Assembly: GCF_002999135.1 (NCBI RefSeq)
Contig: NZ_CP027229.1
Coordinates: 558,001 to 622,000 of the forward strand
Source of the DNA: Capnocytophaga sp. oral taxon 878
GTDB taxonomy: Bacteria > Bacteroidota > Bacteroidia > Flavobacteriales > Flavobacteriaceae
Length of the DNA: 64,000 nt
Direction: 5' to 3'
The notes beneath the pieces were generated by a model that had not been told where the DNA came from, ran no database searches, and was given only the letters and a program-made list of their open reading frames with translations. The position numbers and the translations under genes are program-made. Every line of letters begins with the position of its first letter. The stretch's first letter is position 1. Positions 33,653-43,257 of this stretch are shown one piece after another.

Positions 33653-35570
33653 GGCTGCCCTACATATACTCAAAAAGTATTGGGGCTATAATAGTTTTCG
33701 TGAACCTCAAGAAACTGTTATTAAGCACGTTTTAGAAGGAAATGATACTTTAGCCCTAATGCCTACCGGTGGGGGTAAATCAATTACTTTTCAGGTACCA
33801 GCTATGATCAAAGAAGGTATCTGTATTGTAGTATCACCCTTAATAGCTCTTATAACCGACCAAGTTGAAGCTTTAAAAAGAAAGAATATAAAGGCTTTAT
33901 CCTTAACAGGGGCTCTTCCTTACCCCGAGTTGGATAGGTTGCTTAATAACGCCCTATATGGGCAATACAAGTTCCTCTATCTATCACCCGAACGTTTGCA
34001 GAATGAGTTAGTACGCACCTACCTCAAAGCGATGCCTATTAACCTAATCGTAATTGATGAGGCTCACTGTGTATCACATTGGGGTAATGACTTTCGCCCG
34101 GCATACTTACAGTGCAAATGGCTTAAAGAGGAATTTCCTAAAGTGCCAATGTTGGCTCTTACTGCTTCGGCAACTCCTAAAGTACAACAGCACTTATTAG
34201 AACTATTGGGTATTGAAGGGGCTAAGGTTATCAGTACTTCACTCCAACGCCCTAATATTGCTTATAAAGTATATCAAATAAAAGAAAAGCTTCCTTATTT
34301 GTTGAACTTGCTACACAAAAGTAGTGGGAGTGTTATTATTTATCTTCGCAGTAGGAATGCTACAAGTTACCTATCGGGGGTGCTGAATGCTAAGGGCTTT
34401 AGCTCTACTTTCTTTCACGGTGGACTTACTTCAGATGAAAAGAACCTTCGCCTTAAAAGTTGGCTTAATAATGAAGTGCGTATTATGGTAGCTACCAATG
34501 CTTTTGGTATGGGTATTGATAAACCTGATGTACGTATGGTATTGCATTGGAATATCCCTCTTACTTTAGAAGATTATTTTCAGGAGGCTGGACGTGCAGG
34601 GCGTGATGGTACCTTTGCTGAGGCTATACTTGTTTATGATGAAGCAGACATTAATACTGCTAAAAAACTTCTTAATGACTCACTGATTGATTTAACTTTC
34701 TTGAAACTTGTTTATACCAAGCTCAATCAGTATTTTCAAATTGCTATTGGTGACCTTAGTGAGGAAGCGCATCGTTTTTTCTTTCCCGACTTCTGTAAGC
34801 GTTACAATCTGCCTACTCTTAAAGCTTATAGTGCTTTGCAAACTCTTGATAGATTTTCAGTAATTTCTTTAAGTCAGCAGTTTTATCAAAAAGTGACACT
34901 GCACCTATCGGCTGAGGCTAAACAGCAGATAACATACAACCAAACGCATAAGCATCTAAGCTCTCTTCTTTTTTATCTTGGGCATACTTATCCGTATATA
35001 TTTAGTCAGCCAGTGGCACTAGAAATAGAAAAGATTACTGAACGCACCGACCTTACTTATCCGCAATTAATGCGCTATTTGCACGAAATTCACAATGATG
35101 GTATTGGGGTGCTTACTACTGTTTCAACCGATGTGCAACTTACCTTTAATGTACCCCGTGATGATGATCGTACTATTAATACCATTGCTAAGAATGTGAA
35201 ACAATACAATCATACAAAAAAGACATTGCAAGAGCAGGTATATGCCTATTTGGAGAATACTACTACCTGCCGGAGTGTACAGTTATTGCAGTACTTTGGT
35301 GAGCGTACTGTACATAAATGTGGAATGTGTTCTACCTGTTTGGCTAAGATACCTCAGCCTAAAATAGATACTAAATTATTGCGACAACAGTTATGGCAGT
35401 TATTACAACAAAAACCTATAACTCCGGCTGAGGTAGTATCGGTATTGCCATACCCAAAAGAGGCTATTAATGCCCTGCTAGAAGAATGGCTTACGATGAA
35501 TAAAATAGCTTTTACGGTGTGTAATGAGCTGTTTGTTCCAACTGCTCACGAGCTTGCTCCTTCTTCTTAA
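33645..35570 (+). CDS. recQ: ATP-dependent DNA helicase RecQ
   Basis: 3'-5' DNA helicase of recombination and repair. 641 residues. Helicase motifs: MPTGGGKS (39-46), SPLIALITDQV, IDEAHCVSHWGNDFRP (137-151), TASATP, FHGGL and motif VI AGRAGRDG. The RecQ zinc-binding site is present as C-R...YFGE...C-GMC-STC. The C-terminal winged-helix region is short and no clear HRDC domain is seen, so this is a shorter RecQ. The start overlaps the nuclease gene by 8 bp. The last 59 bp overlap a convergent membrane-protein gene on the other strand. Confidence 0.93.
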   Translation: MNEAALHILKKYWGYNSFREPQETVIKHVLEGNDTLALMPTGGGKSITFQVPAMIKEGICIVVSPLIALITDQVEALKRKNIKALSLTGALPYPELDRLLNNALYGQYKFLYLSPERLQNELVRTYLKAMPINLIVIDEAHCVSHWGNDFRPAYLQCKWLKEEFPKVPMLALTASATPKVQQHLLELLGIEGAKVISTSLQRPNIAYKVYQIKEKLPYLLNLLHKSSGSVIIYLRSRNATSYLSGVLNAKGFSSTFFHGGLTSDEKNLRLKSWLNNEVRIMVATNAFGMGIDKPDVRMVLHWNIPLTLEDYFQEAGRAGRDGTFAEAILVYDEADINTAKKLLNDSLIDLTFLKLVYTKLNQYFQIAIGDLSEEAHRFFFPDFCKRYNLPTLKAYSALQTLDRFSVISLSQQFYQKVTLHLSAEAKQQITYNQTHKHLSSLLFYLGHTYPYIFSQPVALEIEKITERTDLTYPQLMRYLHEIHNDGIGVLTTVSTDVQLTFNVPRDDDRTINTIAKNVKQYNHTKKTLQEQVYAYLENTTTCRSVQLLQYFGERTVHKCGMCSTCLAKIPQPKIDTKLLRQQLWQLLQQKPITPAEVVSVLPYPKEAINALLEEWLTMNKIAFTVCNELFVPTAHELAPSS

Positions 35571-36258
35571 AGAATTTTACTTCGTCATTAATTTTATATT
35601 GTATATAAAGAATGCCAAACAATAGGGTAAAATACCATTGTTTGAATTCTATTACCTTGCTTTTCTTTTCTATTTGATTTTGCAAGAAAAATAGTATTAC
35701 TATCGTCCAAATTATTATAAATAATACAGCGAAGAGTTTTATAAAGTGTATGTTTTTTATATGATATATTTCCCAATAACTTCCTAATAAGAGACTGTGA
35801 TGTAATTGAAAAATATATAGATAAACAAGTACTATCCAAAAGTGTTTTGCCTCAATATTGTATTGCTTGTATTTCTTCATTACCCAAATGGGTATATAAG
35901 CTCCTAAGGAAAGGAGTGTAACAAGTAGCAATACCCATATATTCATATTGTAACGCGGTTTTTTGTCGTTTTCTAAGAAATAGGCTATGAGTCCGTATAG
36001 GAGGTAAATACTCCCTACATATACCCAAAGATATAAAAGACCTATAGTATTTTTATAAAAAGGATATAATTTGAAGCATAGTGCTATTACTGAAAAAAAA
36101 GTCGTTACAGCAAAGAGTTGATAACTCATCTTTTGCCAATCGCTTCTGTTTTTAATTAAATAGTACACTAAAAAAATGTACAAGTAGGTTTGGTAGCTTA
36201 AGAGTAGTTTTAAGATGGCTTCGGTTAAATCAAAATAAGGTTCTAAGTAGTCTAACAT
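35512..36258 (-). CDS. Polytopic membrane protein, unknown function
   Basis: 248 residues with six or seven hydrophobic helices (for example YLYIFLVYYLI near 27-37, LFAVTTFFSVIALCF, LYLWVYVGSIYLLYGLIAYF, WVLLLVTLLSLGAYIPIWV, LFAVLFIIIWTIVILFFL) and a charged, Lys/Glu-rich C-terminal tail. No family is recognised. The helices and the separate start make the gene credible. Its 3' end overlaps the recQ end on the opposite strand by 59 bp, so the tail is encoded inside the recQ coding sequence. A terminator between this gene and lpdA indicates that it is not an lpdA readthrough product; no promoter of the usual type was identified. Confidence 0.7.
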   Translation of the reverse strand: MLDYLEPYFDLTEAILKLLLSYQTYLYIFLVYYLIKNRSDWQKMSYQLFAVTTFFSVIALCFKLYPFYKNTIGLLYLWVYVGSIYLLYGLIAYFLENDKKPRYNMNIWVLLLVTLLSLGAYIPIWVMKKYKQYNIEAKHFWIVLVYLYIFQLHHSLLLGSYWEIYHIKNIHFIKLFAVLFIIIWTIVILFFLQNQIEKKSKVIEFKQWYFTLLFGILYIQYKINDEVKFFKKKEQAREQLEQTAHYTP

Positions 36259-36280
36259 AAGTAAATAGGATTATTTATAA

Positions 36281-36320
36281 AAAAAACTCCAAGTAAAAAA
36301 GGTTGTACTTGGAGTTTTTT
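36281..36320 (-). terminator. lpdA terminator
   Basis: A perfect 15-bp stem (36281-36295 with 36306-36320, 10-nt loop) with A-rich and T-rich arms, 22 bp after the lpdA stop. Confidence 0.85.
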
Positions 36321-36342
36321 GTTTGTGTATGAGAAATAAATG

Positions 36343-37740
36343 TTAAATATCAATAGCTTCGCCGTAAGCAGCTGCTACAGCTTCTTTAACGCCCTCGCTC
36401 ATAGTAGGGTGAGGGTGTACGGCTTTGATAATTTCGTGTCCGGTAGTTTCTAACTTACGAGCTACTACAGCTTCGGCAATCATATCGGTAACACCTGCTC
36501 CTATCATGTGGCAGCCTAACCATTCACCATATTTAGCATCGAAGATTACTTTGATGAAACCTTCGGTAGTTCCGGCAGCATTGGCTTTACCTGATGCTGT
36601 GAATGGGAATTTACCTACTTTAATTTCGTAACCTTTTTCTTTAGCTTGTTTTTCGGTAAGTCCTACTGAAGCAATTTCGGGAGTGCAGTAGGTACAACCA
36701 GGTATATTGCCGTAGTTGATAGGTTCTACATGTAGGCCTTTTATTTTTTCAACGCAAAGAATACCTTCGGCAGAAGCTACGTGTGCTAGGGCTTGACCAG
36801 GAACTACGTCGCCAATAGCATAATAGCCAGGAACGTTGGTTTGGTAGTATTCGTTTACTAAGATTTTATCGCGTTCGGTTTTGATACCTACTGCTTCTAA
36901 GCCTATGTTTTCGATATTGGTTTTGATACCTACGGCAGAAAGGAGGATATCGGCCTCTAGGACTTCTTCGCCTTTAGCTGTTTTGACGAATGCTTTTACG
37001 CCTTTGCCTGAGGTATCAACTTTAGTAACTTCGGCAGAAGTCATAATGTTGATGCCTGATTTTTTAAGGCTTTTTTCTAATTGTTTAGAGATGTCTTCAT
37101 CTTCAACAGGTACGATGTTAGGCATAAACTCTACAATGGTTACTTCGGTACCCATAGAGTTATAGAAGTATGCGAATTCGATACCTATAGCACCACTACC
37201 TACTACAATCATTTTTTTAGGTTGTTCGGGCAAAGTAAGTGCTTGGCGGTAACCGATAATTTTCTTACCGTCTTGAGGTAGGGCAGGCAATTCACGTGAG
37301 CGGGCACCGGTAGCGATGATGATATGGTCGGCACTGTATTCGGTTACTTTGCCGTCTTTATCTTTTACGTCTACTTTTTTACCAGGTTTAATGGTACCAT
37401 AGCCCATAATCACGTCGATTTTGTTCTTTTTCATAAGGAACTGAACGCCTTTGCTCATAGTAGAGGCTACATCGCGGCTACGTTTGATAACAGAAGGGAA
37501 GTCTTTATCAAAAGATCCTTCTTTTACTTTGATACCGTAGCTTTCGGCGTGCTTAAGGTACTCAAATACTTGAGCTGATTTTAGTAGGGCTTTGGTAGGG
37601 ATACAGCCCCAGTTAAGGCAGATACCGCCAAGGTTTTCTTTTTCGATAACCGCAGTTTTGAAGCCTAATTGAGAAGCGCGAATGGCAGTTACATAACCAC
37701 CGGGACCGCTTCCTAATACAATAACGTCGTATTTACTCAT
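36343..37740 (-). CDS. lpdA: Dihydrolipoyl dehydrogenase
   Basis: E3 subunit of the pyruvate, 2-oxoglutarate or branched-chain dehydrogenase complexes; reoxidises dihydrolipoamide with NAD. 465 residues from the ATG at 37740 (an upstream TTG at 37758 is rejected). FAD-binding GSGPGG (10-15), redox disulfide GGICLNWGCIPTK with Cys41 and Cys46, NAD-binding VVGSGAIGIEF, FAD segment YAIGDV, and the active-site HPHPTMSEGVKEA near the C-terminus. It is monocistronic. The pyruvate dehydrogenase E1-alpha and E2 genes are at 54625-57250, so it may serve that complex. Confidence 0.95.
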   Translation of the reverse strand: MSKYDVIVLGSGPGGYVTAIRASQLGFKTAVIEKENLGGICLNWGCIPTKALLKSAQVFEYLKHAESYGIKVKEGSFDKDFPSVIKRSRDVASTMSKGVQFLMKKNKIDVIMGYGTIKPGKKVDVKDKDGKVTEYSADHIIIATGARSRELPALPQDGKKIIGYRQALTLPEQPKKMIVVGSGAIGIEFAYFYNSMGTEVTIVEFMPNIVPVEDEDISKQLEKSLKKSGINIMTSAEVTKVDTSGKGVKAFVKTAKGEEVLEADILLSAVGIKTNIENIGLEAVGIKTERDKILVNEYYQTNVPGYYAIGDVVPGQALAHVASAEGILCVEKIKGLHVEPINYGNIPGCTYCTPEIASVGLTEKQAKEKGYEIKVGKFPFTASGKANAAGTTEGFIKVIFDAKYGEWLGCHMIGAGVTDMIAEAVVARKLETTGHEIIKAVHPHPTMSEGVKEAVAAAYGEAIDI

Positions 37741-37774
37741 TTCTTTAAAATTTATCAAGTTTGATATTAGGCTA

Positions 37775-37782
37775 CAAAAGTA
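37775..37782 (-). promoter_or_regulatory. Possible lpdA promoter (-7 box only)
   Basis: TACTTTTG on the minus strand, 35-42 nt upstream of the lpdA ATG. No TTG lies at the usual distance, so only the -7 element supports it. The rest of the 535-bp gap to 38275 contains AT-rich sequence, the repeat copy at 38018-38072 and the DKNYY terminator; I see no gene. Confidence 0.35.
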
Positions 37783-38017
37783 CGAATAATATTTTGAATA
37801 ACCATATAATATTTTTGTTTTTTATTTTTGAAAATTAATTTTTTTGTGGTTTTTTCATTGTTATATTTTAATAATCAGTAGGTTATAAGGTTTTGGTGTT
37901 TTACACGGATTTTTTCAGTTTTGAATATGCGGAAAATGCAGTATTTATGAGAAAACGTTGAGATTTTCGTAAAATAGGAGGTTTGATTTAATAGGTTGAT
38001 AATGAGTGTGTAATGCT

Positions 38018-38072
38018 TATCCTTCGTTTATAGTTCGTTTATCCTTCGTTATAGGTTCGTTTATCCTTCGCT
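38018..38072 (-). repeat. Interspersed 11-bp-unit repeat element, copy 5 (divergent, five units)
   Basis: Five units on the minus strand: AGCGAAGGATA, AACGAACCTAT, AACGAAGGATA, AACGAACTATA, AACGAAGGATA. The first two units differ from other copies, but the 11-bp spacing is exact. It lies upstream of lpdA. The tail is not conserved. Confidence 0.8.
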
Positions 38073-38223
38073 CTAACTTTATCAAAAATAGGGTTAGTTA
38101 AAAGTGTAATATATTGATAGTTAATGGTTTCTGTTTTATAGTTGTAATGAAGGTAAAAGAAAAGTGGGGGTTGAGGATTTTTTAGAAAAAAACTGATTTT
38201 GTTGTGAAAAAGGTAATAAAAAA

Positions 38224-38254
38224 ACTTAGCCAAAGTTTGGGACTTTGGCTAAGT
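38224..38254 (-). terminator. Terminator of the DKNYY gene cluster
   Basis: A perfect 13-bp stem (38224-38236 with 38242-38254, 5-nt loop) followed on the minus strand by a run of seven T. It lies 21 bp after the last DKNYY gene and ends the long minus-strand unit. Confidence 0.85.
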
Positions 38255-38275
38255 AATGAGGGGGAGGGGTATTTT

Positions 38276-39922
38276 TTAGGGTTTGAACGTGTTATCGGGG
38301 GTGCCTAAGAAGCGAATTTTAGCTCCGCCACCTAATTCGGCAAGCCAATATCCATCAATATTTTTGAAGATGTAGAAGTCGGTAGGTGATTCTGTATCTT
38401 GACTGCAGCCCATTCGGTAACCCGGGTAGATGGCGAGTATTTCGAGTTTATTGCTTTTGATAAGGCGTATTCTGCCGAAATACAAATAGTTTTTATCGGT
38501 TAATAGATAGTGGTGATTTAGAGCCTTTAAGGTTGCAGCATCATATTCATTGACAGGAATGAGTTTGGGTGTAGTTACAATGGTTGTGTTGTAGTAATAA
38601 ACATTGTTTTTATCTTTATAGATGTCATACCATAATTTTTGAAAAGTAGAGGCGTCTACCCCTTTTTGTGGTGTTTTATCTATATAAATTTGGTTGTTGA
38701 ATTGGTATAGATTATAGGCATAGGATTTTTCAATTATGATGCGTTTCCCTTTTAGATAGCTGAAATCATTTATACTTATTTGACCATCTTTTAGCAGTTG
38801 TATTTCTTTGGGAGTGAGGTTGTTGATGAGGTATTCATCTATGTTATCATATACTTGGTTGCCATAAAGAATGGCATCGTACTTAACCTCAAACAGGTTT
38901 TTACCATAAATAGGAGTTTGGGAGTATTTGAAAGGAAGTTTTTTATTCCAATTATAAACTCCATTTTTGTCGTATTGGAAGTAATAGTTTTGGGGGAATT
39001 CGGCAAATGTAGCGGCATTGTACTGAGGTTGGGGTTCGGTGCCTAAATATACAGTATAGCCATCGGTAATGAAATGACTAAAGACTTTTATTTTGCTTAG
39101 GTTTCTGGTAGGTATGGGTACTTTGGAAACTTTGATTTCCTTTTCATAGTCGTAATAATCATCATAATAAGCGTGGTTTTGGTCGGTAAGATAAGACTCA
39201 TTTAGTGCTTTGAGGGTAGGGATATGGAAGTAGTTGGGTAATTCAATAATTTCTTTATCATAGTATAATACGTGTTGGGAGGTTTTTAGTATGTTTTTGG
39301 TAAGTTGTTGTACCCTTTCACCTTTATACATAAGAGGTTGAGCTTGGTAAAAGGTGCCATTTTTGTCGGAAATATAGTTTTCGGTAACTAAATCAGTACG
39401 TATAGAAGGAAGGTCGATATTGGTTATGGTTTCTACCTTTCCGTTTGTGATATAGTATAAATTGTTTTTATTTTTAAAGTATGGATAATGAATGCATTCA
39501 AAAGTTTCGGGATTAGGGATGGCGAGTTCTTTATTACCTATAAAAGCCTTTTGGTTGGTACGCCAAATAGGAGTAGTTTTTTTATCTATAATATTAAAAC
39601 CTACAATCTTAAAATTAGTAGTATCAATAGGGAAAAATACCCCTTGTGAGTAGATACCGTTCTTATCAATAGCCATACCATAATCATAGCTTTCTACTCT
39701 AAAAGTAAGCATATCGGGGTGTAGTATAAAAAGGCTATCACAGGTTTGGTATATGATGTAATCTTGGTTAAATATAAATCCTTCGATATATTTGCAATCA
39801 CTATAAAAGCCTCTTTTTATAGTTAGATTATCTACTTTGGTAGCATTGGTGATTAGTGGTTTATTTTGAGCAGGAATAAGCTGAAAGCAGCAAAGGAATA
39901 GGTAAAATAAGATCTTTTTCAT
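38276..39922 (-). CDS. Secreted DKNYY-repeat protein, paralog 1
   Basis: 548 residues with a signal peptide ending near residue 19 (FQLIPAQ). The mature chain carries repeated D-K-N-x-x-Y/F-Y motifs about 40-60 residues apart (IDKNGIY, SDKNGTFY, YDKNGVYN, KDKNNVYYY, TDKNYLYF), the mark of the DKNYY family. The C-terminus (LAIYPGYRMGCSQD...GYWLAELGGGAKIRFLG) is shared with the next two paralogs. The family has no established function; periplasmic or surface beta-rich repeats are likely. It is the last gene of the four-gene tandem array (6-bp spacing) and probably the last of an 11-gene unit. Part of it is very similar in DNA to the neighbour. Confidence 0.8.
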   Translation of the reverse strand: MKKILFYLFLCCFQLIPAQNKPLITNATKVDNLTIKRGFYSDCKYIEGFIFNQDYIIYQTCDSLFILHPDMLTFRVESYDYGMAIDKNGIYSQGVFFPIDTTNFKIVGFNIIDKKTTPIWRTNQKAFIGNKELAIPNPETFECIHYPYFKNKNNLYYITNGKVETITNIDLPSIRTDLVTENYISDKNGTFYQAQPLMYKGERVQQLTKNILKTSQHVLYYDKEIIELPNYFHIPTLKALNESYLTDQNHAYYDDYYDYEKEIKVSKVPIPTRNLSKIKVFSHFITDGYTVYLGTEPQPQYNAATFAEFPQNYYFQYDKNGVYNWNKKLPFKYSQTPIYGKNLFEVKYDAILYGNQVYDNIDEYLINNLTPKEIQLLKDGQISINDFSYLKGKRIIIEKSYAYNLYQFNNQIYIDKTPQKGVDASTFQKLWYDIYKDKNNVYYYNTTIVTTPKLIPVNEYDAATLKALNHHYLLTDKNYLYFGRIRLIKSNKLEILAIYPGYRMGCSQDTESPTDFYIFKNIDGYWLAELGGGAKIRFLGTPDNTFKP

Positions 39923-39928
39923 AAGAAA

Positions 39929-41584
39929 TTATATTTTAAAATTATTTAGGTAGGTACCTAAGAATCGGATTTTAGCTCCATTACCAATTTCTGTAAGCCA
40001 ATAACCTTCGGTATTTTTTAAAAGATAATAATTGGTATTAGGTTTAAAATCTTGACTACACCCCATTCGATAGCCTGGGTATATAGCGAGTATTTCAACC
40101 TTATCATTTTTGATAAGTCTATATTTTTGAAAATAGATATAATTCTTATCAGCTAAAAGATCAGCTGTTAGAAGGCTAAGGGTTGTTATATCATACCCGT
40201 CAATAGGGATGAGTTTAGGATCATACTCATTGCTTTCATCATAATAATAGCCTTTATTTTTATCTTTATAAATATTGTGCCATATTTTTTGAAAAGTAGC
40301 AGCATCTACCCCCTTTTGAGGTGTTTCACCTACATAAATTAGGTTATTAGCTTTGTATAACTCACTATCAAAATATTTTTGTTTTAGAATGCGTTTTCTC
40401 TTTATATGAACAAAATCATAAACAGTGACTTTTCCTTCTTTTACGAGTTGTACTTCCTTAGAGGTAAGGTTCATAAAAACCTCTTCGGTTGAGCTATTAT
40501 ATATTTGATTTTTATAGAGTATTCCACCAGCCTTGTCTTTAAATAAGTTTTTGCCATAAATAGGAGCTTCAGTATAGAAGAAAGATAACTTTTTATCCCA
40601 ATTATAGACTCCATTTTTGTCATATTGATAGTAATAAGCATCCTGAAGCTCAGCAAAAGTTGCAGCATCGTATTGAGGTTTGGGGGTACTATCGCGGTAT
40701 ACCATAGTACCATCGGTAACGAAATTATTGAAAACTCTTATTTTATTTAAATTTTTAGTAGCGATAGGTAGTCTAAAGTCTTTACCCTCTGTTTTGTAGG
40801 AGTAGTAATCGATATAATAAACATGGTTTTGGTCGATGAGATATGACTCATTTAGAGCTTTGAGAGTAGGAATATGAAAGTAGTTAGGTAATTCAATAAG
40901 TTCTTTATCATAGTATAATACGTGTTGGGAGGTTTTTAGTATGTTTTTGGTAATTTGTTGTACCCTTTCTCCTTTGTACATAAGTGGTTGAGATTGGTAA
41001 AAGGTGCCGTTTTTGTCGGAAATATAGTTTTCAGTAGCTAAGTCTTTACGAATAGAAGCAACGTCGGCACCTTGTACTATCCTCACTTTTCCATTATTAA
41101 TGTAGTATAGGTGATGTTCGTCTTTTAAATAATCATAATAGATATTTTCAAAAGTAGCAGGGCTGCTAATAGCAATGTCTTTGTTTCCAATATAAGCCTT
41201 TTGGGAAGTACGCCAAATAGGTACTATTTCCTTTTTTTTATCAATTATTAGGTCTGAACCTATAATCTTAAAACCATTAGTATCTATAGGAAAAAAGTTA
41301 TTTTGGTAATAAATTCCATTTTTATCAATAGCCATACCATAATCATAGTCTTTTACTTTAAAAGTCAGCATATCGGGGTGGAGTACAAAAAGACTATCAG
41401 AGTTTTGGAATATAACATAATCTTTGTTAAAAATAAAGCCTTCTACATACTTGTAACGTACGTTCCAATTCTTTTTTACAGTTAGGCTATCTACCTTGGT
41501 AGCATTGGTAATTTTTAAGGATTCTGTTTGGGCAGCAATAAACTGAAAGCAGGAAAGGAATAGATAAAATGGAAAATTTTTCAT
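39929..41584 (-). CDS. Secreted DKNYY-repeat protein, paralog 2
   Basis: 551 residues, signal peptide to about residue 19 (FQFIAAQ). The order of DKN motifs is the same as in paralog 1 (IDKNGIYY, SDKNGTFY, DQNHVYY, YDKNGVYN, KDKNKGYYY, ADKNYIYF), and the two share long near-identical stretches such as AHHV-type and QHVLYYDKE segments. The DNA at 40888-41040 matches 39241-39390 at roughly nine bases in ten by eye, which points to recent duplication or gene conversion. The C-terminal ELLAIYPGYRMGCSQD block is conserved. Function unknown. Confidence 0.8.
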   Translation of the reverse strand: MKNFPFYLFLSCFQFIAAQTESLKITNATKVDSLTVKKNWNVRYKYVEGFIFNKDYVIFQNSDSLFVLHPDMLTFKVKDYDYGMAIDKNGIYYQNNFFPIDTNGFKIIGSDLIIDKKKEIVPIWRTSQKAYIGNKDIAISSPATFENIYYDYLKDEHHLYYINNGKVRIVQGADVASIRKDLATENYISDKNGTFYQSQPLMYKGERVQQITKNILKTSQHVLYYDKELIELPNYFHIPTLKALNESYLIDQNHVYYIDYYSYKTEGKDFRLPIATKNLNKIRVFNNFVTDGTMVYRDSTPKPQYDAATFAELQDAYYYQYDKNGVYNWDKKLSFFYTEAPIYGKNLFKDKAGGILYKNQIYNSSTEEVFMNLTSKEVQLVKEGKVTVYDFVHIKRKRILKQKYFDSELYKANNLIYVGETPQKGVDAATFQKIWHNIYKDKNKGYYYDESNEYDPKLIPIDGYDITTLSLLTADLLADKNYIYFQKYRLIKNDKVEILAIYPGYRMGCSQDFKPNTNYYLLKNTEGYWLTEIGNGAKIRFLGTYLNNFKI

Positions 41585-41590
41585 AAGGAA

Positions 41591-43252
41591 TTATAGATTG
41601 AAATTATTGAGTTTAGAACCTAAGAATTGAATAGTATTTTCACCTCCTAATTCGGTAAGCCAATAACCTTCACTATTTTTAAATAAGTAGTAATTTGTAC
41701 TTGGATTTTTATCAAACCCACAACCTTTTCGGTAACCTGAATAAATAGCTAAAAGCTCTACAGATTCATTTTTAAAAAGTTTTATAGTACGATAATACCA
41801 AAAATTCTTATCGGCAAAGAAACCATTGGTAGTAGCTGCTAAAGTAGCAGTATCATAACCAGTTATAACAAGTAATTTGGGATCATCTCCCCATCTGTCA
41901 TAGTAATACACATTATTTTTATCTTTGTAAAAAGAATAGTTTCCTATATTTTGAAAAGTAGCAACATCTACATTTTGAGCTACTTTGCCTATATATATGG
42001 TATTGTTTGCTTTGTACAAATTGTATTCAAAAACCTCTTGTATTTTAGCAGATTTGTTATTAGAAGTAAGTGCTAAATGTATATTTCCTTCCTTAAGGTC
42101 ATTTATTTGTTGTTCATTTAAATTAGGGTAGTAGTCATTATTTCCAAAAGGATAAAATGCTTGTTGGTTGTAAATTACATAAGCGCCTTTATCGAAATTA
42201 TAGAAAGTATTTTTTCCTAATACGGGAACATCGGTGTAATGGAAAGGCATTTTTTCATTACCTTTGTAATAAATACCGTTTTTATCGTATTTAAAATCTG
42301 ATTTTGGTAACATGCCAAAAGTGGGAGCATCATAGTTTGTTTTATAATTTTCTCCTGCATACACTATTTTTCCATCGGAGATATAACAACTATTAACTTG
42401 GTCAAAAATACGTATATTGTTAAAATCTTGTTTTTTTATAGGGGTTACTTTTCCTCTTTCATAGAATATATGATTTTTATCCATAGCATAGTTTCTTGAA
42501 AGAGAATGCAGTGTTTTTGCATCTATATTACTGAGCTCAATCCACCTGATAGTGCCACCAACTGCAAAAGAAGGAGAGTATAGCACATATTTTGAAGTTT
42601 TGAAAAGATTATTATTTATATTTTGTATTCCTTCTCCTTTGTAGGTAATGGGAACTCCTCTGTGATAAGTGTTATTTTTATCAGAAATAAGCTCTAAATG
42701 GTTATTAGTGCGTACAGAAGTTGCATCAGAGTCCTTGATTTTCTTATCGTAGTAATAAAGGTAGTTTTTATCTTTGAAATAACAGCCATTGAAGTACTCT
42801 ACCGCTTCAAAGCTAGCGGGGTGAGAAATGTTAATTTCTTTAGTACCTAAAAAAGCTTTCTTATTAGTTCTCCATAGATATTCATTTCCTTTATAACTAT
42901 CTCCTTCTCCTCTAGGGCGTTCTTTTATTCCTACGATTTTAAAGCCAGCAGTATCAATAGGGAAGAAAACACCCTGATAGTAAATTCCGTTTTTATCTAT
43001 AGCAAAGCTTTCTTCTCTTTGTATTTGAAAAGAAGACATATCAGCTTTTAATACTTTACGAGTATCACAAGTTTGGTAAACCAAATAGTCCTTATTCAAT
43101 ATATAACCTTCTACATATCGGCAACCACTATTCCAATTTTGTTCTATGTTTAGATTATTAACCTTAATAGCATCAGTGACTTTTAGAGGTTCCGTTTGGG
43201 CTGAAAGGTTTTGCAGATAATAAAGAAGCAAAAGAGAAATGAGATGTTTCAT
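41591..43252 (-). CDS. Secreted DKNYY-repeat protein, paralog 3
   Basis: 553 residues, signal peptide to about residue 19 (LQNLSAQ). It carries the same series of DKN motifs (IDKNGIYY, SDKNNTYH, MDKNHIFY, YDKNGIYY, KDKNNVYYY, ADKNFWYY) and the C-terminal ELLAIYSGYRKGCGFD...GYWLTELGGENTIQFLG block. It is more diverged from paralogs 1 and 2 than these are from each other. A Cys pair near 43 and 75 (SGCRY, TCDTR) matches similar positions in the other paralogs (DCKY, TCD in paralog 1), suggesting a conserved disulfide that paralog 2 appears to have lost. 5-6 bp separate it from its neighbours. Confidence 0.78.
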   Translation of the reverse strand: MKHLISLLLLYYLQNLSAQTEPLKVTDAIKVNNLNIEQNWNSGCRYVEGYILNKDYLVYQTCDTRKVLKADMSSFQIQREESFAIDKNGIYYQGVFFPIDTAGFKIVGIKERPRGEGDSYKGNEYLWRTNKKAFLGTKEINISHPASFEAVEYFNGCYFKDKNYLYYYDKKIKDSDATSVRTNNHLELISDKNNTYHRGVPITYKGEGIQNINNNLFKTSKYVLYSPSFAVGGTIRWIELSNIDAKTLHSLSRNYAMDKNHIFYERGKVTPIKKQDFNNIRIFDQVNSCYISDGKIVYAGENYKTNYDAPTFGMLPKSDFKYDKNGIYYKGNEKMPFHYTDVPVLGKNTFYNFDKGAYVIYNQQAFYPFGNNDYYPNLNEQQINDLKEGNIHLALTSNNKSAKIQEVFEYNLYKANNTIYIGKVAQNVDVATFQNIGNYSFYKDKNNVYYYDRWGDDPKLLVITGYDTATLAATTNGFFADKNFWYYRTIKLFKNESVELLAIYSGYRKGCGFDKNPSTNYYLFKNSEGYWLTELGGENTIQFLGSKLNNFNL

Positions 43253-43257
43253 AACGA

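Noticed and set aside
38039..38233. 64-codon open frame on the minus strand
   Set aside because: It runs into the 11-bp repeat array and AT-rich sequence and has no coding character.
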